DNA of 32,617 nucleotides from Polyangium fumosum (GTDB taxonomy: Bacteria; Myxococcota_A; Polyangia; Polyangiales; Polyangiaceae), in assembly GCF_005144585.1 (NCBI RefSeq), contig NZ_SSMQ01000099.1, positions 1 through 32,617 of the forward strand, written 5' to 3'. Each line of letters begins with the position of its first letter. The stretch's first letter is position 1. Positions 15,148 through 22,780 of this stretch are shown here, piece after piece. The position numbers were made by a program, and so were the translations under genes. The notes beneath the pieces were generated by a model. That model was not told where the DNA came from, searched no databases, and saw only the letters and a list, made by a program, of their open reading frames with translations.

Positions 15148-17811
15148 TCAGCCCCTGCGGCGCCTGCGCAGGCCGAGCGCGAGAGCGGCGATCGCGGGGA
15201 GCGCGAGGGCCGGGGAGGGGGATCGCGCCGGGGCCGGTCGAAATGCGCAGAGGCCCGGGGAGATGGCCTCACCCTCGGGGGCAGCCGGCGCGCCCCCCGA
15301 GCTATCGCCGCCGCCGCCTCCGGTCCCGCCGCTGCCACCTCCGCTGCCGCCGCTGCCGCCGCTGCCGCCGCTGCCGCCGCCGCCGCTGCCACCCGCGCCG
15401 CCCTTGCTCATGCAAAGGCCGGCCATGCACAATCCAGCGGAACAATTCGATCCATCGGGCGCGAATCCGTCCGCCGGGCACGATGGGCCGGAGCCGTCAC
15501 ACGTTTCGACCACGTCGCATTCCGTCGCCTGCGCGCGGCAGACGGTTCCGGTCAGCAGCGCAACGTCCGGCGGGCAATCGCCGCTCGCGCCGGTGCAAGA
15601 TTCGGCCGTGTCACAGGGGCCATTCTCCGTACGACAGACAGTCAAAACGGGGAGGAAAACGTCCGCGGGACACGTTGCGCCGATGCATACCTCGGCCACA
15701 TCGCAGGCGCCCACCTCGGGACGGCAGATCGTCCCGGGGGGCGCCACCTTGTCGAGGGGGCAGGTCGAGCCACCATTGCACGTCTCGGCCGCGTCACAGG
15801 CGTGCGCCGCGGCGCGACAGACCGTGCCTGGGGGCTGCTTCTGGTCGGGCGGACAACTCGTGCTCGCCCCGTCGCAGAGCTCCTCCGCGTCGCAATCGCC
15901 TTGCTTTTTCCGGCAGAGAACCCCTGCCGGGCCTGCCACGTCCGGCGGGCATACCCCGGCGTTGCACGTCTCGGCCACGTCACATACGCCCACGGCTGCC
16001 CTGCAGATGCCGCCCGTGGGGATCGTGACGCATGTCCCGTTCGCCGGTGCGCCGAATGCCGTGCTGCACGCGAGGCAATCGCTCGGGTCCCCTCCGCCGC
16101 ATGCCGTGTCGCAGCAGACCCCGTCCACGCAGAAGCCGCTCGGGCAGTCCGCCGGGCCTTTGCACGACACGTCCATCCGGAACGCGCACGTCTCACCGAT
16201 ATACTCGTCGACGATGAGGTGACCATGCTTCGAGGGCGCGGTGGCGGCCACGATGTCGCCCGAGATGACCACGCTGCTGCCGAACTTCCCTGGGGAGTCG
16301 TACATGGTGACGTTGCTCGGCCGGAACGAGCCGTGCTGGAACCAGAGACTGCCGGTCCTGCCAAAGGCGTAGAGCATCCCCCAGCCGCCGTCCTTGCCGG
16401 GCGCACCGGCCACGACCGTGTCCGCGTCGATGTCCACCGCGGCGCCAAGTTGGTCCCCGGCCGCCGCGTCGCTCGCCGTGAGCGTGGCGTGCGGGACCCA
16501 TGCGCCCCCGCTCACGACATGGACCTGGATCGCCCCTGCGCCCATCGCGGCGACGTTGGCGTCCGGGATGCCGAGCACGAGCGTCTCGCCGGAGATCGCC
16601 AAACTCTTCGGGGTGCCAGCGGCCGGGAAAGGCAAGGTGGCCTCCGTGCTCCAGAGCCCATTGCTGCGCAAAAGCACGACCACGCTGTTGCCGCTGAAGA
16701 GCGCGATCCGGTCGCCGGAGACGGCCAGGGGGGGTTGCCATCCGTCGGCGGGCGGCGGTATCACCGATTCCTGCGTCCAGCCCCCTGCGCCGTGCACGTG
16801 GACGTGGAGCGATCCCGAGCTCAGCGCGGCCAGGGTCGCCCCCGAGGCGGCGATTTTGCTGCCCGGAAGGGCGATCTGCGTATGGTTGAAGGCGCCGTTC
16901 GGCTGCGACTCGTACACCTCGATCGGGGCATTGGCATTGAAGGGCGCGATGAACAAGCTCCCCCCGCCGATGGCCAGGGCTCCGTGAGGGTAAGGGCTGA
17001 TCGGAATGCCGGGGCCGTGGCTCACCATTTTGTTGAGGGTTTGCCAGTTCGGGAAGACGTGCGTGCCCGAGGGATAGAACATGGGGTCGGGGCCAAAAAA
17101 ACCGACGGCCAGGAAGCCATCTTCGAGGGCGATTCCATATCCATCGCGGTAGTAGATGGAGTTATCGTCCAAGGTGCTCTTGAGGATGTACGACCTTCGC
17201 TCGTTCAGCACCATCAGCGGGTCTACCGTCACGGGATACACCGCGGCGGCGTCGTCGACCCGGAGCGATATCACGCGCCCGCCCTCCACCACCATCCGCG
17301 AGGGCAGCACGCGGCCGAGCGCGTCGAAGGCCGAAAGCTCGCCGTAGCGCAGCGAAAACCCCCCGCTCGCGTCGCGCAGCGCGAGATCCCCGGCGTTCGC
17401 GCCGGGCGTGGCCTCCATCCCGGAGAGCTCGAGGGACAACTCGAAGCCTGCCTTTTCGCACAGCGGCGTGGCCAGCGTGAAACCCTGCTCGATCCCTTCG
17501 GGCCTCTGCTCGTACCATTCCACGAGCGGCACGTCGTGCCGGACGTACGCCACGTGTCCCCTCGTAGCCTGCACGAGGGCGGGCCCCACGGGCCGCGGAT
17601 GGCCTGCGCATCCAGCGCGGAGGAGCGTCATCCCGCGGGCCGGGCCCTGGTTCCGGGGAGCCAACCGCATCCCCTCCGGGCCGAACGCGGCCAGCACGCC
17701 GCCGCTCTCCCCCATCTCTGCGGCAAACACCGCGCTGCTGGAAACCATGATCCCCAGGAGCGCGGCGGCCCCCAAAAACGACCAAGCCCGGTTCTGTATG
17801 CTGGGACGCAT
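15148..17811 (-). CDS. Large surface protein: propeller-like region, six Cys-rich repeats, MYXO-CTERM-like tail
   Basis: I start at the ATG at 17811 (887 residues) because it opens a signal peptide: RAWSFLGAAALLGIMVSSSAVFA. The next part, AYVRHDVPLVEWYEQRPEGIEQGF, continues the export-type N-terminal domain. Residues about 240-600 repeat a motif of the type LAISGETLVLGIPDA, GDRIALFSGNSVVVL and DIDADTVVAGAP, a beta-propeller of the FG-GAP/integrin-like kind. Six Cys-rich units of about 40 residues (CR.....CD..E.C ... CP.D ... GT.CR) run from about 16020 to 15480 and resemble the disintegrin-like repeats of myxobacterial proteins. A Gly/Ser linker (about 15410-15300) leads to LCAFRPAP, a hydrophobic helix and RRRRRG. 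That matches the Cys + helix + Arg layout of MYXO-CTERM sorting tails, though without the canonical GC core. It is probably displayed on the cell surface. The ligand is unknown. Confidence 0.8.
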   Translation of the reverse strand: MRPSIQNRAWSFLGAAALLGIMVSSSAVFAAEMGESGGVLAAFGPEGMRLAPRNQGPARGMTLLRAGCAGHPRPVGPALVQATRGHVAYVRHDVPLVEWYEQRPEGIEQGFTLATPLCEKAGFELSLELSGMEATPGANAGDLALRDASGGFSLRYGELSAFDALGRVLPSRMVVEGGRVISLRVDDAAAVYPVTVDPLMVLNERRSYILKSTLDDNSIYYRDGYGIALEDGFLAVGFFGPDPMFYPSGTHVFPNWQTLNKMVSHGPGIPISPYPHGALAIGGGSLFIAPFNANAPIEVYESQPNGAFNHTQIALPGSKIAASGATLAALSSGSLHVHVHGAGGWTQESVIPPPADGWQPPLAVSGDRIALFSGNSVVVLLRSNGLWSTEATLPFPAAGTPKSLAISGETLVLGIPDANVAAMGAGAIQVHVVSGGAWVPHATLTASDAAAGDQLGAAVDIDADTVVAGAPGKDGGWGMLYAFGRTGSLWFQHGSFRPSNVTMYDSPGKFGSSVVISGDIVAATAPSKHGHLIVDEYIGETCAFRMDVSCKGPADCPSGFCVDGVCCDTACGGGDPSDCLACSTAFGAPANGTCVTIPTGGICRAAVGVCDVAETCNAGVCPPDVAGPAGVLCRKKQGDCDAEELCDGASTSCPPDQKQPPGTVCRAAAHACDAAETCNGGSTCPLDKVAPPGTICRPEVGACDVAEVCIGATCPADVFLPVLTVCRTENGPCDTAESCTGASGDCPPDVALLTGTVCRAQATECDVVETCDGSGPSCPADGFAPDGSNCSAGLCMAGLCMSKGGAGGSGGGGSGGSGGSGGSGGGSGGTGGGGGDSSGGAPAAPEGEAISPGLCAFRPAPARSPSPALALPAIAALALGLRRRRRG

Positions 17812-18023
17812 TCTGACAGCTACGATGCCGGTCTTCGCGAACACATTCAGCGTCCCTGGCGTCGGAAACCTGCTGGTCAAAGCGGTGCGATAGGGGCGTG
17901 TGTCGCGACGATGCCACTGCTCATTTTGCGCGCGTGCACCACGCCTGCTCGAAGGCCACGACCTCGTCCCGCGACGAGCGGCGCGGCTTGTCGAGGGATC
18001 CGGCGCGTGGTACGCCGCGTGGA

Positions 18024-18884
18024 ATGCAAATCGCAATCATCGGGCCCGGAGGCATTGGGAGCACCTTTGCGTTTCAGCTCGCGCGCGCCGGGCATGCGGT
18101 GACGGTGGTCGCCCGCGGCAAGCGGCTCGAGCAGTTGCAGCGCGAACCGGCGATCGTGACCGCCTCGGGCGAGCGCGCGGCCGTCGGCGTCAGCACGGCG
18201 CTCGACCCGACGATCGCGTGGGATCTTGTGCTGGTGCCGGTGCTCGCCCCGCAGGTGGATGGGGTGTTGCCGGCGCTGGCTGCGAGCGCGGCGCGCACGA
18301 TCATGTTCATGTTCAACACCTTCGAGCCGCTCGACCGCCTGCGCGACGCCGTGGGCGCCTCGCGGTTCGCGTTTGGCTTCCCGGCGATCCTCGCTGTCGT
18401 CGCCGACGGCGTGCTGACGACGGACATCGTCCGTCGACCCATGAGCACGACCGTGACCGACGCCGCCTGGGCCGAGGTATTCTCCGCCGCGGGCATCCCC
18501 AGCGTGGTGCACCCGGACATGGAGAGCTGGCTGCGCACCCACGCCGCCATGGTCATGCCGATGATGATTGCGATCGCGCAGGCGCATACGCGCGGCGCGG
18601 GCGTGTCGTGGCGCGAGGCGCGGACGCTGGCGCGCGCGATGGACGAGGGCTTGCGCCTGGTGCGCCGGCTCGGAAACAGCATCACGCCGGCGCCGATGGA
18701 GGTGATGAGCCGCCTGCCGGTGCCGGTGCTGGCGAGCTTCCTCTGGACCGCCTGCCGCGTACCGGCGATCCGCAAGTCCGGCGCCGCCGGCCTGGTCGAG
18801 CCACGGGCGCTGCTCGACGCGATGATCACGGCGGCCCCGGGCCCCACGCCCGCGCTGGCGGCGCTGCGGCCCCTGGTCGCATGA
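18024..18884 (+). CDS. Ketopantoate reductase (ApbA/PanE)-family oxidoreductase
   Basis: The protein has 286 residues from the ATG at 18024. The N-terminus MQIAIIGPGGIGSTFAFQLA carries the Rossmann GxGxxG motif for NADPH, followed by VTVVARGKRLEQL. VLVPVLAPQVDGVLPAL and MFMFNTFEPLDRL follow the fold, and the C-terminal helical domain (about 165-286: WLRTHAAMVMPMMIAI, then SITPAPMEVM) is of the KPR type. Family members reduce 2-dehydropantoate or related keto acids. The usual catalytic Lys and the substrate-binding NG..K signature are not obvious here, so it may act on another substrate. It is not in a pantothenate operon. It starts divergently from the surface-protein gene and is followed by the 43-bp repeat array. 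Confidence 0.75.
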   Translation: MQIAIIGPGGIGSTFAFQLARAGHAVTVVARGKRLEQLQREPAIVTASGERAAVGVSTALDPTIAWDLVLVPVLAPQVDGVLPALAASAARTIMFMFNTFEPLDRLRDAVGASRFAFGFPAILAVVADGVLTTDIVRRPMSTTVTDAAWAEVFSAAGIPSVVHPDMESWLRTHAAMVMPMMIAIAQAHTRGAGVSWREARTLARAMDEGLRLVRRLGNSITPAPMEVMSRLPVPVLASFLWTACRVPAIRKSGAAGLVEPRALLDAMITAAPGPTPALAALRPLVA

Positions 18885-18901
18885 AGGACGGCCGTGGCAG
18901 C

Positions 18902-19208
18902 CTTCGATGTCGGAGGGAGGGGACTTCGATCACGGGCTCGGCGGCTTCGATATCGGAGGGAGGGGACTTCGATCACGGGCTCGGCGGCTTCGATATCGGA
19001 GGGAGGGGACTTCGATCACGGGCTCGGCGGCTTCGATGTCGGAGGGAGGGGACTTCGATCACGGGCTCGGCGGCTTCGATGTCGGAGGGAGGGGACTTCG
19101 ATCACGGGCTCGGCGGCTTCGATGTCGGAGGGAGGGGACTTCGATGTCGGAGGGAGGGGACTTCGATCACGGGGTCGCCGGCTTCGATGTCGGAGGGAGG
19201 GGACTTCG
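18902..19208. repeat. 43-bp tandem repeat array, each unit a 22 + 21 bp pair
   Basis: Units begin at 18902, 18945, 18988, 19031, 19074 and 19117 (43-bp steps), then after a 22-bp half unit at 19139 and again at 19182, ending in a partial copy at about 19208. Each unit has two halves that both begin CTTCGAT: a 22-bp half with GTCGGAGGGAGGGGA (the T of GTC varies, GTC/ATC) and a 21-bp half with CACGGGCTCGGCGG. The copies are nearly identical. Since 43 is not a multiple of 3 the array cycles through all frames, and no plus-strand frame contains a stop. It fills the gap between the KPR-family gene and the ArsC-like gene. There are no unique spacers, so it is a minisatellite, not a CRISPR. Confidence 0.95.
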
Positions 19209-19254
19209 GGGAGGGGTTGCCTCCCCGGCCTACCCGACCGAAGATGGCCCTGCT

Positions 19255-19614
19255 GTGATCCAGATTTTCGGTACGACCAAATGCAAAGCGACACGTGCCG
19301 CGCAGCGGTTCTTCGCCGAGCGCGGCATCAAGGTGCAGAGCGTCGACCTGCGCGAAAAGGGCCTCTCCAAGGGAGAGCTCGCCAGCGTCGCGCGCGCTGT
19401 GGGCGGCATGCGCGCGCTCTACGATGCGGAGAGTCCACGCGTGAAGGAGCGCGGGCTCCAGTACAGCGCCCCGACCGAGGCACGCCTGGCCGAGCTGCTC
19501 TTGGAGGATCCGCTGCTGCTGCGCACGCCCATCGTGCGCTCCGGGACGCGCGCGGCGGTGGGCGCGGCCGAGCCCGCCTGGAAGGCCCTCGCGGACGCCG
19601 AGAAGGCGCGGTGA
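19255..19614 (+). CDS. ArsC/Spx-family thioredoxin-fold protein
   Basis: The product has 119 residues from a GTG at 19255. IQIFGTTKCKATRAAQRFF is the ArsC/Spx entry (beta strand, catalytic-type Cys9, helix), followed by ERGIKVQSVDLREKGLSKGEL and, near the end, LLEDPLLLRTPIVRSG, which is the family's P-I-V loop. The motif around the Cys is C-K-A-T, not the C-x-x-C of Spx. The reading frame is open back through the 43-bp repeats, but the repeat-encoded residues are not protein-like, so I place the start at the GTG next to the family's first strand. It is probably a cytoplasmic thiol reductase or a YffB-like protein; arsenate reduction is not supported by any ars gene nearby. Confidence 0.75.
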   Translation: MIQIFGTTKCKATRAAQRFFAERGIKVQSVDLREKGLSKGELASVARAVGGMRALYDAESPRVKERGLQYSAPTEARLAELLLEDPLLLRTPIVRSGTRAAVGAAEPAWKALADAEKAR

Positions 19615-19760
19615 TCCAGGTCTCTTGAACGGCTCGGCGCATGGGCTGCGAGATGTAGAGCCGCGTCATTCGTTATGGAAAAACGGCGGGCACAGCCATA
19701 CCTGCGTGCCGCAGATCGCCGTGCGCGTGGGTTGCGACACGCCGCCTGAACGCCCGGCAA

Positions 19761-20786
19761 TCAGCGCGTCTTGGATATCGCAGGAGCCTTCTTCGCAGGC
19801 GCCTTCTTCGCAGGCGCCTTCTTCGCAGGCGCCTTCTTTGCAGGCGCCTTCTTTGCAGGCGCCTTCTTGGCTGCGGGCTTCTTGCTTGCCAGGAGCGCGC
19901 GGAAGCCGTCGGCCAGTTTTTGGTGCCGAGGCAAAAGGGTCTTGCGCCAATCGAGCTTCGTCGTTGTGACGGTGCCCGCCTCGAGCGACGCGATTTCACG
20001 ATCGAGCTGCTCGATCGCTTGCGTCAATATTTCGCTCGGCAGGCCGCGAAGACTCTCGTTCAGGCCTCCATTCCCGGTGATCGCGTCCCATAGTTGCCTC
20101 ACGGCTTCATCGGCGACGCTCGCACGCCGGTCGGTCCACGCCTCGAGCAGGAGCGAAAACTGCTGCGCTTCTCCGGCCGCGTCGGCGGCCTGATAACGTT
20201 CGGCTTTGCCCGCGCGGAAGGCCTCGTACGCGGCGATGGCTTCCTCCGGCACGGGCACGGCGGGATTGAACGTCCACGCCGGCGGGTAGGGTCGACGCAA
20301 GGACAGGTGCTTCACCGCGGCGACGGCGAGCCGTTCGTCCTCCCCTCGAAGAAGGGCGGCGACGGCGTCGAGCCAGCGCTCCTTCGCCTCGAGCACCTTC
20401 GCGAAGACCTCGGTTTCGGCCTTGGCGTGGTGAAGGGGGCCGAAGGGCTCGGGCTCCGTTCGAACCTGCTTCGGTTTGCGGCTCGTCTGCACCGTGTCCG
20501 CCTGCCAGAGCGTCCCGGGCTGGGCCTGTTCGAGAAACGCCGCCAGGCGGCCGGTCATCTTGTCGACCGCCTCCACATCGTACCTCGTGAGTCCGTTCGC
20601 AGAGCGGCACATCGGATCGAGCAGGGGCAGGTGTTCCGCGAAGAACGAGCCCTCGACGACACGAACGGGGTTGATACCTCGCCCGCAGAACCCACAGACC
20701 GGATCGACCAGGGTGCGGTCCGGCGTGACACGAGCGCCGTTGTGTTCATGGTCGGCGGCGACGAGTGTAGGCAGAATTTTCGGCAT
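19761..20786 (-). CDS. Unrecognised protein with CxxC start and H1-like Lys/Ala/Pro tail
   Basis: The product has 341 residues from an ATG at 20786. CGFCGRG (Cys31, Cys34) and a later DPMCRSANG (about Cys59) could bind a metal near the N-terminus. The central part is helical and acidic (AKAETEVFAKVLEAKERWLDAV, ERYQAADAAGEAQQF) with no family I can name. The last 40 residues are repeats of AKKAP ending AISKTR, like histone H1 and the tails of bacterial DNA-binding proteins, so it may bind DNA or another polyanion. The tail is encoded by 15-bp tandem repeats. A TATAGG/GTGACA promoter-like pair lies directly upstream, with only 5 nt before the ATG. It is downstream of the broken P450 gene and convergent with the ArsC-like gene. 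Confidence 0.65.
   Translation of the reverse strand: MPKILPTLVAADHEHNGARVTPDRTLVDPVCGFCGRGINPVRVVEGSFFAEHLPLLDPMCRSANGLTRYDVEAVDKMTGRLAAFLEQAQPGTLWQADTVQTSRKPKQVRTEPEPFGPLHHAKAETEVFAKVLEAKERWLDAVAALLRGEDERLAVAAVKHLSLRRPYPPAWTFNPAVPVPEEAIAAYEAFRAGKAERYQAADAAGEAQQFSLLLEAWTDRRASVADEAVRQLWDAITGNGGLNESLRGLPSEILTQAIEQLDREIASLEAGTVTTTKLDWRKTLLPRHQKLADGFRALLASKKPAAKKAPAKKAPAKKAPAKKAPAKKAPAKKAPAISKTR
19786..19875 (-). repeat. 15-bp tandem repeats encoding the AKKAP tail
   Basis: Five copies of GCCTTCTTCGCAGGC (with TTC/TTT variation), in register at 19786, 19801, 19816, 19831 and 19846, plus a diverged sixth from 19861, encode AKKAP on the minus strand. Being a multiple of 3, the array can change length without breaking the frame, so tail length may vary between strains. 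Confidence 0.9.
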
Positions 20787-20791
20787 GCTCC

Positions 20792-20821
20792 CCTATAAGG
20801 CAGAACCCGTCCGTTTGTCAC
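20792..20821 (-). promoter_or_regulatory. Probable promoter of the Lys/Ala/Pro-tail gene
   Basis: On the minus strand GTGACA (20821-20816; five of six match TTGACA) and TATAGG (20797-20792; four of six match TATAAT) are 18 bp apart. Only five bases separate the -10 from the ATG at 20786, so the message may be leaderless; the GGGGAG next to the ATG is too close to serve as a normal ribosome binding site. Confidence 0.4.
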
Positions 20822-20948
20822 GCCTTGGCGCGCTGTGCACGTGGGGGATGACGCAGGCCAACGAGGGACGTCGACACGAGCCGATGCGCCAACGCATTGC
20901 GGCAACCATGCCGTCGCGACGGGAGCACGCGTGCGTGGGCGGCCGATT

Positions 20949-22134
20949 TCAGCGCGGCATGATCACCATCGGCAGCCCGTTCGTGATGCCGAGCGTGCCC
21001 TGCATCGACCAGCGCGGCGCGAAGCCGGCGCGCAATCGCGGCGTGAACCGCTGCGCGAGCATCGCGAGGAGCAGGTGGCTTTCGAGCAGCGAGAAGTTGT
21101 TCCCGATGCAGATACGCCACGTCGAAGTCGCCGAATTTGTCGGCGGTGACCACGTCACGCGCATAAAACGGAGCCGCCGGGTAGAGCCGCAGCACCTCCT
21201 TGATGACCTGCAGCGTGTACGGGAGCTGCCGCAGCTCATTCGCCGTCGGCGTCCGCCCGCCGAGCACGCGATCGAGCTCCTCGTGCAGGCGTTCGGTCAC
21301 CTTCGGGTTCGTCGCGAGCGCATACCAAGCAAACGTCATGGTGCGCGCGGTGGTCTCGTGGCCTGCGAAGAACGTGGTGATCGACTCGTCGCGCAGCAAG
21401 CTCTCCGACATCGCCTGGCCGGTCTCGTCGTCGCGCGCCTTCATCAGCCGCGAAAGGAGGTCGTCGTGCCATTGCGCCTCGTCGGTGCCGCGTCGCTCCG
21501 CGATGAGCGCGCGGATCGAGCGATGCACCATCTCCCGCGCCGCGAGGTACTTGCGATTCTTCGAGGTGGGCAGCCACATGGGGAGCGTCGGGCCCGCCAT
21601 CTGGTCGTTGACGAAGGAGAGCATCGTCTCCACCGCGTCCTTCATCTGGTGGATCGACTCCATCGTCTCCGTGCTGAACATCGCCTTCAGAATGATGGAG
21701 GCGGTGACGTTGGTCATCTCCTCGGCGATCTCCACCTCGGTGCCCTTGCTGGCGAGCGCCTCCCAGCGCTCCACGAGGCGCGCGCCGTCGCGAATCATCA
21801 ACTCCGCGTACGCCTGCACGCCCTTGGGTGTGTAGAAAGGCGCCATCAACTTGCGCTGCCGACGCCAGAGCTCTCCGTTGCTCGCGACGATGCCATTGCC
21901 GATCAGGTACTTTCGCACCGAGTCGTAGCTGCCGAGTTTCTCGTAGTTCTGCCGATGGCTGACGCTGACGCGCTCCACCACGTCGGGGTGCATCGCGAAG
22001 ACCAGCGTGCGCCGACCGATACGCACCTGGAACACGTCCCCGTGCTCGCGCCACTGCTTCCCCACGAAATCGAGGAATCCGAGGGTGCGAACGCCGTTGA
22101 GGAACTGCAGCAGATGGGGGCCGGGGGCTTGCAT
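20949..22134 (-). pseudogene. Cytochrome P450 gene with an internal deletion before the heme loop
   Basis: From ATG 22134 the frame is a good P450: WRRQRK in the C helix (W90, R94), FFAGHETT in the I helix (255-262) and KEVLRLYP with the ExxR pair (E313, R316). At about residue 339, just after DKFGDFDV, the reading jumps: the minus frame shifted by one base reads WRICIGNNFSLLESHLLL with the heme-ligand Cys (codon 21110-21108), and continues to a stop at 20949 through QGTLGITNGLPMVIMP. Normally about 80 residues lie between ExxR and the heme Cys; here there are about 30. About 50 residues, including the meander and the F-x-x-G of the heme loop, are missing, and the join is out of frame. The unshifted frame runs 99 meaningless codons to 20818. 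The product could not bind heme properly, so this is a recent pseudogene. The N-terminus also looks slightly short. Confidence 0.8.
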
Positions 22135-22393
22135 GCTCAGGCTCGGGGTGAACTTTGTTCAGCGGAGGGCGGGATCGACGGAGACGCACGAGAGTACCCG
22201 TCCGGTGAACACCGTCAAGACAAAGCCGGGCGTTCGAATCACGGATTCCGCGCCGAATCTTTCTTCCCAGGGGAACCGCAACGACGCGAAAGACGAGGCG
22301 TACATGGGCGCCGTGCTCGGTCGCGCTGGGAGGGCGCGTGCCTTGCAATGGTCCTCGTGCCCGCGCCGCCGTGGGCATGGGGGGGACAGGAGC

Positions 22394-22780
22394 ATGCGGG
22401 GGGGATTGCGCATCCTGACGTTTGCTGCGGGGGCGCTGGGGGGCGCCGGCTGCGGGGAAGGTGTCCTCGGCACCGGAATGGAGCTCCACAGCAATGACCT
22501 CCCACCGTCCGCGGGGCGCGGCGAGGTCTCGACGGGATCGATGGCGCGGGCGCAGGGGCGGCTTCGAGCCCTTCGTGGTCGTGCTCGATCCCGCCGGCCG
22601 TCCCTTGCGCCATCACCTCGGCGTGCCTCGACGAATCGAGGCCGACGGCGCCGGCAACGTGGTCCTCGCCGGGGAATTCGAGGGCACCCTCGAGGGCTTC
22701 GGCGATGCGCTGACGAGCGCGGGCGGCACGGACGCCCATCTCGTGAAGCAAATCACCTCGGACCCCAAAGGATTCAAGCC
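22394..22780 (+). pseudogene. Decayed propeller-repeat lipoprotein
   Basis: An ATG at 22394 opens a lipoprotein-like signal (MRGGLRILTF, then AAGALGGAGC) followed by GVLGTGMELHSNDLPPSAG. Near 22550 the protein-like reading moves to another frame: GGFEPFVVVLDPAGRPL, then RRIEADGAGNVVLAGEFEGT and GDALTSAGGTDAHLVKQ. The latter matches one SBBP-type beta-propeller blade of myxobacterial secreted proteins (GD.LTSAGG.DAF..K). A full gene would contain many blades; only one remains. It abuts the start of the FG-GAP gene, so most of the gene was probably deleted. Confidence 0.5.

Noticed and set aside
15802..18102. A 766-codon plus-strand frame opposite the surface protein
   Set aside because: The minus strand has a signal peptide, propeller and Cys repeats; the plus product is Arg/His-rich noise.
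18902..19208. CRISPR array
   Set aside because: The repeats are directly joined with no unique spacers and there are no cas genes; it is a tandem minisatellite.
18907..19614. Start of the ArsC-like protein inside the repeat array
   Set aside because: The frame is open, but repeat-encoded residues are low complexity and the family begins at IQIFG, right after the GTG at 19255.
19255..19614. Arsenate resistance function
   Set aside because: Only the fold is supported; no arsenite pump, regulator or ars operon is nearby, and the Cys motif is C-x-x-T.
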